NCBI GenBank assembly: GCA_042088665.1
Contig: JBELMB010000095.1
Location: forward strand, 1-19,444
Origin: JBELMB01 sp042088665
Lineage (GTDB): Bacteria > Pseudomonadota > Alphaproteobacteria > Rhodobacterales > Rhodobacteraceae
Reading direction: 5' to 3'
DNA length: 19,444 nt
Below, piece by piece: positions 12,444 to 19,444 of this stretch; positions within the stretch are counted from its first letter, which is position 1, and each line of letters begins with the position of its first letter. The translations under genes were made by a program, and so were the position numbers. The notes beneath the pieces were generated by a model, which did not search any database, was not told where the DNA came from, and worked only from the letters and a program-made list of their open reading frames with translations.

Positions 12444-15308
12444 TTATTTCACCAACAGCGCGGCTTCGTGCTTTTTCAGCGACCGGCGGGCAGAGGTGTA
12501 AGCCTTGAGGCCTTCGGTCTCTGCCAGTTCCGGGAAGAGTTCCAGAATCTCCTGACGCTGGGCATTGCCGATGCCGCGCAGGCTGTAGTCACCGGGCTGG
12601 AAGCTTTCGGTCCAGGCACCGTTCGACAGCACAACCTCGTGGTTTTCGAACATGATGTGGATGTAGGCGACGCCGCCGACTTCCACTTCTTCGACCCCTT
12701 CGAGACCGACCAGATGCTTTGCCGCGACCAGCACTTCGCGCTCTTCGAAGTAAAGCGCCGTCTTGTCGTTGGCCACCAGCACACGGTGGTTCGGAGACAC
12801 CATCATGTCATGCTCAGGCAAGTTGTTGCCCAGCGCGCCCTGACAGATCAGGATCGGCTTGAAATGCGGCTTGCGCGCCAGATCGTGGCCCGTCAGGTCC
12901 TTGCGGCCCACCCATTTCACCATCTGGATGCCATTGTCGCGGGTGATCACACGGTCGCCGACCTTGAGGTCTTCGACCAGGCGCTCGCCCTCGGGTGTCG
13001 CGATCAGGGTGCCCGGCGTGAAGCAGGGAATGACGTCCTCGATCTCGGTAAAGCCGGTGGTGCCTACCGTCGTGCCGGAGGCATCGCGGAAGGTGATGAA
13101 CCCGTCAAAGCCATTGCCGTTGGAATCCGGCCCCGTGTAGGTCACGTTCACGGATCCACCCGTGGGCGCAGCGCCGGTCAGGTCGATGGTGTCAAAGTCA
13201 TCGCCCCCTGCGGAGCCGTCAATCGTGTCACCTGCCGTGATATTGAAGAAGGTGTCGCGGTCGTTGCCACCGGTCATCAGGTCTTCGTCGATGCCACCGT
13301 TCAGGAAGTCGTTGCCCGACCCGCCTTGCAGGGTGTCATCATCATCGCCACCGATCAGCGTGTCGTCGCCGAGGAAGCCCTGAAGCAGGTCACGGTCGTT
13401 CTCGGTGTTGACGTCGACGTCATCGGTCTGTTCCAGAGCCGCAAGGTTGGATCCGTCGATGTAGTCGTTGCCCTGGCCACCATCCAGCGTGTCAGAGCCG
13501 TGGCTGCCGATCAGGCTGTCGTCGCCTTGACCACCCATGACAAGGTCATCGTCGATGCCCGCGTCGATGGTGTCGTTGTCGCCGCCACCGTCGATGGTGT
13601 CTCTGTCGTCGCCGGTGAAGATAAGGTCATCACCCGCGTTGCCCTGAACAGAGTCGCGGCCATCGTCCTGGTTGGGATCCGCGGAAAAGCCAAAGGTGTC
13701 AAAGAAAAGCGATCCGGGGGCAAAGTTCGGGTCATCGTTCTCGTAGTCCGAGAAGGTGTTTGTGCCCGCGTTGATCGTGTCATTGCCCTGGCCGCCGGAA
13801 ATGGTGTCCGCGCCCTGAACGTCCACGAGCAGGTCATCGCCGCCGCCAAGGTCGACAAGGTCGTCGTCGATGCCCGGTTCCACGGTGTCGTTGCCGGCGC
13901 CCGCGTCGATGGTGTCAGCGTCATCCCCGGTCGAGATGAAATCACCGCCAGAAGTGCCGACCTCGTTGTCGAGATCATCCGAGGGATCGGGATCTTCGTC
14001 GAGGTTGTTCAGCGGGTCGAGGACCTGCAGGCCCGGTACGACCGGGAAGACGTCCGTGTCGATGCGCCCCGGACCGGGGTCCGCAACGGTCACGACGATC
14101 TCGCCGGTGTCAGAGCCGCCGTTGCCGTCGGAGACGGTGTAGGGGATCGTGTCGTCGCCGGTAAAGCCCGCGTCCGGCGTGTAGGTCACAGTGCCGTCGC
14201 CGTTCAGCGTCGCGGCGCCATTCGTCGGCGTGCCCACTGCCACGGTCTCAAGCGCATCGCCAGCGTCGGGATCGGTGTCGTTGGCCGCCGGGTCGAGTGT
14301 CACCGGGGTGCCCACTGCGGTCGTCGCTGTGTCGTCTACAGCGGTCGGCGGGATGTTGGCGGGCGGAGCGCCATCCGTCACGCTCACAACGATCTCACCG
14401 GTGTCGGAGCCGCCCTGACCGTCGGAGACCACGTAAGAGATGGTGTCATCACCGGTGAAGCCCGCATCCGGCGTGTAGGTCACGGTCCCGTCGCCGTTCA
14501 GCGTGGCCGTGCCGTTGGTCGGCGTGCCGATGCTGGTCGTCGTCAGCGGATCGCCGTCCGCGTCGGTGTCATTGCCCGAGGGATCGGTGATCACGACGGG
14601 TGTGTCGAGATCCGTGGTCGCGGTGTCATCCACGGCGACCGGATCGATGTTGTCACCAACGTCGACGGTGCTGAATTCCACGTCAGAGATCAGAACGCGC
14701 TGATCGTTGATGCCGCCGTTGTCATAGTCGACCACGATGCGCGCCACCGGACCTGCGATCTCGACCAGGACAGAGCCTGCCGGATCATCCAGACCCGACG
14801 GTCCGTTGCCGTCAACCGTGTTGTCGACGACTGTCGCGGTGCCCGCTGGGGTGAAGGTGACGGGCACTTCGTTGCCATTGGCGTCGAAGGCGCGGATGTT
14901 TACAATGTCTTCGAAGGCGTTGCCTGCCGGGTTCGTATCGCCGTCGAGGTCACCAAAAACGTCGCTGTCCACATCGTTCAGGCGGAACGACACGTTCTGC
15001 ACTTCGTCGGTGAACTGCGCTGCATCGGTTGACCGAAAGTCCAGCTCGACAACTGAGTTGTCGCCGGTCGACCACTCTCCGAACAGCTTCAGGTGCGACT
15101 GCGGGTCAAGGGTCTCTCCGGCTTCGACATAGGCCGGTGCGTTGAAGGTGAAGGCCTGCGAGCCCGGCGCCTGCCCATCATACGTTATGTCGACAGCCAC
15201 ACCGCCCGTATCGACGGTGGCAGACGGAGCCCCACCCAGTTCGTCTGTGTCCACCAGGTTGGTGCCGAATGCGCCAAGCGCACCCCAATTCAAAACCAAG
15301 TCAGCCAT
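12444..15308 (-). CDS. Secreted-type RTX protein with cadherin-like repeats and Hint domain
   Basis: A 954-residue, very acidic protein. Residues 1-220 form an N-terminal domain I do not recognise. Two cadherin-like (Big_9/VCBS-type) domains follow at 223-310 and 321-409. Residues about 450-700 carry RTX nonapeptide-type calcium-binding repeats such as GGQGNDTIN and GGSGNDFLN. A Hint domain begins at C762 (CFTPGTLIATPEGERLVEDL), with SPNHRV at 838-843 and HEVVLSNGAW at 890-899, followed by a short C-terminal tail. There is no Sec signal peptide; the RTX region points to type I secretion, but no ABC/MFP genes are adjacent. Hint domains can self-cleave; whether this one does is unknown. AGAGGG 7 nt before ATG 15308 fixes the start over the in-frame ATG at 15341. 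Confidence 0.92.
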   Translation of the reverse strand: MADLVLNWGALGAFGTNLVDTDELGGAPSATVDTGGVAVDITYDGQAPGSQAFTFNAPAYVEAGETLDPQSHLKLFGEWSTGDNSVVELDFRSTDAAQFTDEVQNVSFRLNDVDSDVFGDLDGDTNPAGNAFEDIVNIRAFDANGNEVPVTFTPAGTATVVDNTVDGNGPSGLDDPAGSVLVEIAGPVARIVVDYDNGGINDQRVLISDVEFSTVDVGDNIDPVAVDDTATTDLDTPVVITDPSGNDTDADGDPLTTTSIGTPTNGTATLNGDGTVTYTPDAGFTGDDTISYVVSDGQGGSDTGEIVVSVTDGAPPANIPPTAVDDTATTAVGTPVTLDPAANDTDPDAGDALETVAVGTPTNGAATLNGDGTVTYTPDAGFTGDDTIPYTVSDGNGGSDTGEIVVTVADPGPGRIDTDVFPVVPGLQVLDPLNNLDEDPDPSDDLDNEVGTSGGDFISTGDDADTIDAGAGNDTVEPGIDDDLVDLGGGDDLLVDVQGADTISGGQGNDTINAGTNTFSDYENDDPNFAPGSLFFDTFGFSADPNQDDGRDSVQGNAGDDLIFTGDDRDTIDGGGDNDTIDAGIDDDLVMGGQGDDSLIGSHGSDTLDGGQGNDYIDGSNLAALEQTDDVDVNTENDRDLLQGFLGDDTLIGGDDDDTLQGGSGNDFLNGGIDEDLMTGGNDRDTFFNITAGDTIDGSAGGDDFDTIDLTGAAPTGGSVNVTYTGPDSNGNGFDGFITFRDASGTTVGTTGFTEIEDVIPCFTPGTLIATPEGERLVEDLKVGDRVITRDNGIQMVKWVGRKDLTGHDLARKPHFKPILICQGALGNNLPEHDMMVSPNHRVLVANDKTALYFEEREVLVAAKHLVGLEGVEEVEVGGVAYIHIMFENHEVVLSNGAWTESFQPGDYSLRGIGNAQRQEILELFPELAETEGLKAYTSARRSLKKHEAALLVK
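13209..13955 (-). repeat. RTX calcium-binding repeat region
   Basis: This codes for residues about 452-700 of the large protein. Glycine/aspartate-rich units of the form GGxGxDxLx recur in several blocks, interrupted by two longer inserts (about 515-550 and 620-640). They are expected to form calcium-bound beta-rolls after export. Confidence 0.85.
14082..14348 (-). repeat. Cadherin-like domain repeat 2
   Basis: Codes for residues 321-409. Its last 50 residues (359-408) match residues 261-310 of the first copy at 45 of 50 positions, so the two arose by a recent duplication or are kept alike by gene conversion. Confidence 0.85.
14379..14642 (-). repeat. Cadherin-like domain repeat 1
   Basis: Codes for residues 223-310, starting PVAVDDTATT and ending TGEIVVSV. 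The first half differs more from copy 2 than the second half does. Confidence 0.85.
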
Positions 15309-15334
15309 TATACGACCCTCTTTCAATTCCTGGC

Positions 15335-15346
15335 GGGGCATGCCCC
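15335..15346. repeat. Perfect palindrome GGGGCATGCCCC in the RTX/Hint leader
   Basis: A 12-bp perfect palindrome centred about 32 nt before the RTX/Hint ATG and just upstream of its ribosome site. It could be an operator or an mRNA hairpin. Confidence 0.5.
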
Positions 15347-15443
15347 TGCCGCACGAGCGGCGACAATGTCAAAAACACTGCCCGTTTCCTCAAATGCTCT
15401 GCGTGATGATGTCCGACGTGTGCGCAGCAACCTGTAATCCTCG

Positions 15444-15455
15444 CCGTGATCACGG
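15444..15455. repeat. Perfect palindrome CCGTGATCACGG
   Basis: A 12-bp perfect palindrome 136 nt upstream of the RTX/Hint start. It has a typical dimeric-regulator shape. A hairpin GGATGG-TCCT-CCATCC follows at 15476-15491. Confidence 0.5.
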
Positions 15456-15501
15456 ACAAGAATACCTCACGGCACGGATGGTCCTCCATCCTCGCATCAC
15501 G

Positions 15502-15519
15502 TCGGGTCTCAAGACCCGA
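15502..15519. repeat. Inverted repeat TCGGGTCT-CA-AGACCCGA
   Basis: Two perfect 8-bp arms with a 2-bp centre, about 194 nt upstream of the RTX/Hint start. It is the longest inverted repeat in the interval and a plausible operator. Confidence 0.5.
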
Positions 15520-16010
15520 GCTGTTCAGCGGCCGCCCCCGTGGCCAGCAGTCTTCACCCCCCAGTCGGGCTTGAGATGTTAATACGCACGGATCGCCCCG
15601 GTCGGAAGGAGAAAATGGCAAAAGCGACCCGGTCGGCCACTGGCGTGGATCGGCAAACAAGCGAAATTCGGCCTTTACCTTGGGAAAAGCACGGCGAGAT
15701 GTTGCCAATTAGAGGAGAATTTCGGGGGAAAATTTGGGATCGCACCGCAACGAGCCCCTACATCTTGGATTTGCACCACCTCAGCGTTGCCAGTCTGGAA
15801 ACAGCACACCTGATAGTGGGGTCCGCAACACCGGACCAATCGAATCGCGCGGCCGCGCCATGATTTGGTCAGTTTTGTTACGCAATCGGCACCAATCCCG
15901 CAGATTCCACGAGATTGATGACAGCCGACCGCCACAAACTGTAAACGAAACTCGAATCATTCGACGCAAATCTGTCGCGAAGCTGACTGTTTCGCCTCAC
16001 GGCAGACTCC

Positions 16011-16106
16011 GTCGTTTCCGCGCCCTGTTGTTTCCGCGATCCGACGTTTCCACGCCCCGTCGTTTCATGGAGCTGTCGTTTCATGGCGCTGTCCTTGCAC
16101 GATGAT
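16011..16106. repeat. 16-bp tandem repeat array, six units
   Basis: Units begin at 16011, 16027, 16043, 16059, 16075 and 16091 with strict 16-bp spacing: GTCGTTTCCGCGCCCT, GTTGTTTCCGCGATCC, GACGTTTCCACGCCCC, GTCGTTTCATGGAGCT, GTCGTTTCATGGCGCT and a decayed GTCCTTGCACGATGAT. Units 4 and 5 differ at one base, and units 1 and 3 at three. Sixteen is not a multiple of three, so the array is unlikely to be coding. There are no spacers. Confidence 0.75.
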
Positions 16107-16345
16107 CCCGGCGTCATGGTCCGGAACCATGCCCTGTCGCGTGATGGGACCTTGCCTGGCGAGATATCCTGATCCTTTTCAGGGGTCAGGCTTTGCAATG
16201 GCACCGCCAAGCTCGACCAAAGTCACGCGTCAGACGTCACAGTGGCCTCCGGACCCAACCCGGACACCAATAACCGACGCCATCGGCGCATGCCTGTTGC
16301 GACCGTGCGAGAGAGGCCCCCCGGCACGGTCCGGGGACCACCCCA

Positions 16346-16370
16346 GAGCCACTTGAGCCACTTGAGCCAG
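16346..16370. repeat. 9-bp tandem repeat downstream of dctD
   Basis: Two full copies of GAGCCACTT and a partial third (GAGCCAG) lie about 45 nt past the dctD stop. A GC hairpin CCCCGG-CACGGT-CCGGGG lies just beyond at 16319-16336. No T-tract follows, so I do not call a terminator. Confidence 0.5.
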
Positions 16371-16414
16371 TCCATCTGTCCAGACGGTCCTCAGGTCAGG
16401 CCTTGGTCCAAACC

Positions 16415-17749
<1,335 letters not shown>

Positions 17750-17757
17750 CTGCGTCC

Positions 17758-19444
17758 TCATTCTGCTGCTGCGCTCGGCGCGCCAAGCACCGGCAATTGC
17801 ATCTCAAACACCGCGCCGCCCCGTTCACCGTTGCGCGCGGTCAATCGTCCACCGAGGTCCGACACGATCCCCGAAGAGATCGCGAGGCCCAGACCGACGC
17901 CATCACCGGGTGCCTTGGTGGTGTAGAAGGGCTCGAACAGGGCCTCCAGATTCTCGATCCCGCCGCCATTGTCGCGCACGGTCAGCGTGGCGGTCTCACC
18001 GGCGGCCAGCAGAACTTCGACTTGCGGATCCTCCACTGACTTGGTGGCGTCCAGCGCATTGCGCAAGAGGTTCACCAGAACCTGTTCGATCCGCATCCGG
18101 TCACCCAACACCTGCACAGGCACCTCTGGCAGGATCTTGGTGATCTTGATGCGGCGCGATTTCAGCTGCGGTTCCATCATCGACAGGCTGGAGGCCAGCG
18201 CCTCGCCCATGTCCACCGGGCTGAGCGCATCCTGCCCCTTGCGGGCAAAGCTCTTGAGCTGGCGGGTGATCGCGCCCATGCGCTCGATCAGATCGTCGAT
18301 GCGGTGAAAGGCAGACAGCGCCTCTTCGGGGCGGTTGCGGCGCAGCAAGAGGCGCGCACCGGCGAGATAGGTCTTCATCGCGGCGAGTGGCTGATTCAAC
18401 TCGTGGCTCACCGCCGCCGACATCTCGCCCAGCGCGGCGAGTTTCGAGCTTTGGGCGAGGCTCTGCTCGGCCACGGCGAGGTTCTTTTGAACCTTCTCGC
18501 GCTCCGCGATCTCTCGCTGAAGGCGGGCGTTGAGGGCGCGCATCTCCGTGGCGTCGCGCTGAAACAGCGCCATGCGCAGCGCCGTCTTGCGAGACAGCGC
18601 GTAGAACACCAGCGCGGCGAGGATGGCAAATGCCATGATTTCCAACGCCAGCACCGCGTTCACCCCCTCCCGCACGGAGGCATAGGTCGTAAAGGTCACC
18701 AGCGTCCAACCGCGGAAGGGGATCCGCCCGTCGATGCGCATGACCGCCTGCCCGCTGAGATAGGCATCCGCGGTCAGCGCAGTCCAGTCGGTGGTGGCGC
18801 GAAAGGCGCGCTCCAGCGCGTTGTCGACCGGTTGTTCCTCAAGTTCGTCAATCGCCTGCCCGCGCCACTCTGGCTGGGTGGACAGGACGATGATGTCCTC
18901 GGTGTTGGTCACCATGACCGCGTCCGAGATCCCCGCCCATGCGCGTTCGAACTTGGCAAGGTCCACTTCGACGACGATCACACCAACGGTGTCGCCGCCG
19001 GATTCCATGCGACGGGCATAGGTGAACCGAAAGCCCCCGGTCTCGCGCGCGATCTCGGTGAAGACGGTGGCATTGGCGCGCACCGCATCGAGGAAATAGG
19101 GCGCCGTGCGATGGTTCTCACCCAGCCGGTTGCGGTCCGATGCCGCGACGCTGCGCCCGTCGCTGTCCAGCAACATCAGCGAGGCCGCGCCGATTTCATC
19201 CACGAAGGAAATCAGCCGCTGCGAGGTCTGCGCATAGTCCTTTGCATTCAGCGCATCGATCAGCGCCTTGTCGCGGGCCAGCAGTTCCGGCGCGATGGCG
19301 TTGCGGCGCAGTTCGGAAATAAGGTTGCCGGAGTACAGCGCCAACCGCAATTCGGCGCGGTTGCGGGTCGTTTCGGTGAACCGCTCGGTCAGCAACCAAT
19401 TGGTCACCCAGACCGTGCCCACGGCGCTCAACAGCAGCAGGACC
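17758..19444 (-). CDS. dctB: DctB-like sensor histidine kinase (5' end beyond the window)
   Basis: 561 residues are visible; the start lies outside the right edge. The first visible residues (VLLLLSAVGTVWVTNWLL) are the first membrane helix. A periplasmic Cache-type domain of about 245 residues follows, with LMLLDSDGRSVAASDRNRLG and TYARRMESGG, as in dicarboxylate sensors. The second helix is at about 263-284 (visible numbering), then a coiled linker and the kinase core: SHELNQPLAAMKTYLAGARL with phospho-acceptor H347, LVNLLRNALDAT, DNGGGI, FEPFYTTK and GVGLGLAIS. HELNQPLA is typical of DctB. The TGA at 17758-17760 lies 8 nt from the preferred dctD start, so the two form an operon. The ligand is inferred from family only. 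Confidence 0.92.
   Translation of the reverse strand, partial: VLLLLSAVGTVWVTNWLLTERFTETTRNRAELRLALYSGNLISELRRNAIAPELLARDKALIDALNAKDYAQTSQRLISFVDEIGAASLMLLDSDGRSVAASDRNRLGENHRTAPYFLDAVRANATVFTEIARETGGFRFTYARRMESGGDTVGVIVVEVDLAKFERAWAGISDAVMVTNTEDIIVLSTQPEWRGQAIDELEEQPVDNALERAFRATTDWTALTADAYLSGQAVMRIDGRIPFRGWTLVTFTTYASVREGVNAVLALEIMAFAILAALVFYALSRKTALRMALFQRDATEMRALNARLQREIAEREKVQKNLAVAEQSLAQSSKLAALGEMSAAVSHELNQPLAAMKTYLAGARLLLRRNRPEEALSAFHRIDDLIERMGAITRQLKSFARKGQDALSPVDMGEALASSLSMMEPQLKSRRIKITKILPEVPVQVLGDRMRIEQVLVNLLRNALDATKSVEDPQVEVLLAAGETATLTVRDNGGGIENLEALFEPFYTTKAPGDGVGLGLAISSGIVSDLGGRLTARNGERGGAVFEMQLPVLGAPSAAAE

Larger units (their letters stand above)
15309..16414. other. 1.1-kb intergenic region without a convincing gene
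   Basis: This lies between the starts-side of the RTX/Hint gene and the end of dctD. It is less GC-rich in its middle part than its surroundings. It holds perfect palindromes (listed separately), another at 15847-15858 (GCGCGGCCGCGC), hairpins at 15820-15837, 16168-16190 and 16319-16336, a 16-bp tandem array and a 9-bp tandem repeat. An 82-codon frame at 15615-15863 has AAGGAG close to its ATG, but the protein looks like no family I know. The RTX/Hint promoter must lie here; TTGACA on the minus strand (15367-15372) has no matching -10 element. A decayed mobile element is possible but unsupported. Confidence 0.6.

Noticed and set aside
12435..15032. An 865-codon open frame on the plus strand, antisense to the RTX/Hint gene
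   Set aside because: Its protein is low-complexity (V/A/R/G-rich) and mirrors the biased Asp/Gly/Thr codons of the opposite strand. The minus-strand frame has recognisable domains, a ribosome site and a terminator.
15615..15863. 82-codon plus-strand frame with AAGGAG three bases before its ATG
   Set aside because: The spacing is too short for a good ribosome site, the composition is unlike the neighbouring genes and no motif is visible. Conservation in relatives would be needed to revive it.
12298..15971. Exact 13-mer ATTCGACGCAAAT at 12298-12310 and 15959-15971, flanking the RTX/Hint gene
   Set aside because: In a 19-kb window a few 13-base exact matches are expected by chance, and there is no sign of a target duplication or element ends.
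16011..16106. CRISPR array
   Set aside because: The 16-bp units are directly adjacent with no spacers and are too short and too diverged; there are no cas genes.

Overview
The window reads as chromosomal DNA of a Roseobacter-type alphaproteobacterium (Rhodobacteraceae). The evidence is high GC, TrmFO (gid) with a GluQRS/HisI/NifU-like neighbourhood, two dimethylglycine/sarcosine-dehydrogenase-like enzymes with GcvT tails, a Hint_2-tailed RTX protein and a DctB/DctD pair. The lineage is inferred from gene content and style; no rRNA or tRNA marker was seen.

Layout. (1) 1-1903, plus strand: the 3' end of trmFO, a small class I methyltransferase and gluQ, tightly packed with a 4-nt overlap between the last two; this looks like a tRNA-modification operon. 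(2) 1942-2307, minus: hisI, convergent with gluQ. (3) 2440-5878, plus: a NifU/IscU-like protein lacking the third scaffold cysteine, a soluble chemoreceptor-like protein with its probable sensor domain at the C-terminus, and a CNNM/CorC-type membrane protein. (4) 5963-11063: two long, divergent, paralogous FAD/GcvT oxidoreductases, 277 nt apart. Each has the same GCGACA-N5-TGTCGC-type dyad about 62-66 nt upstream of its start codon. (5) 11167-11775, plus: a MobA/MocA-like nucleotidyltransferase, possibly leaderless. (6) 11841-12230, minus: a stand-alone receiver protein. (7) 12444-15308, minus: a 954-residue secreted-type protein (two cadherin-like repeats, RTX calcium repeats, Hint domain) with a strong intrinsic terminator. 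(8) 15309-16414: 1.1 kb without a convincing gene, but with several perfect palindromes and a strict 16-bp tandem array. (9) 16415-19444, minus: dctD and dctB (the latter cut by the window edge), a C4-dicarboxylate-type two-component system. Its regulator has lost the GAFTGA loop.

How the parts fit. The paired oxidoreductases suggest oxidation of methylated amines or betaine-derived compounds, feeding one-carbon units to tetrahydrofolate, and they are probably co-regulated. DctB/DctD would sense and respond to C4-dicarboxylates. The rest is housekeeping (tRNA modification, histidine synthesis, Fe-S metabolism), signalling and a surface/secreted protein. I found no defence system, CRISPR array, prophage or intact insertion sequence. 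The least expected features are the paired operators, the GAFTGA-less DctD, the cysteine-poor NifU-like protein and the 16-bp array.
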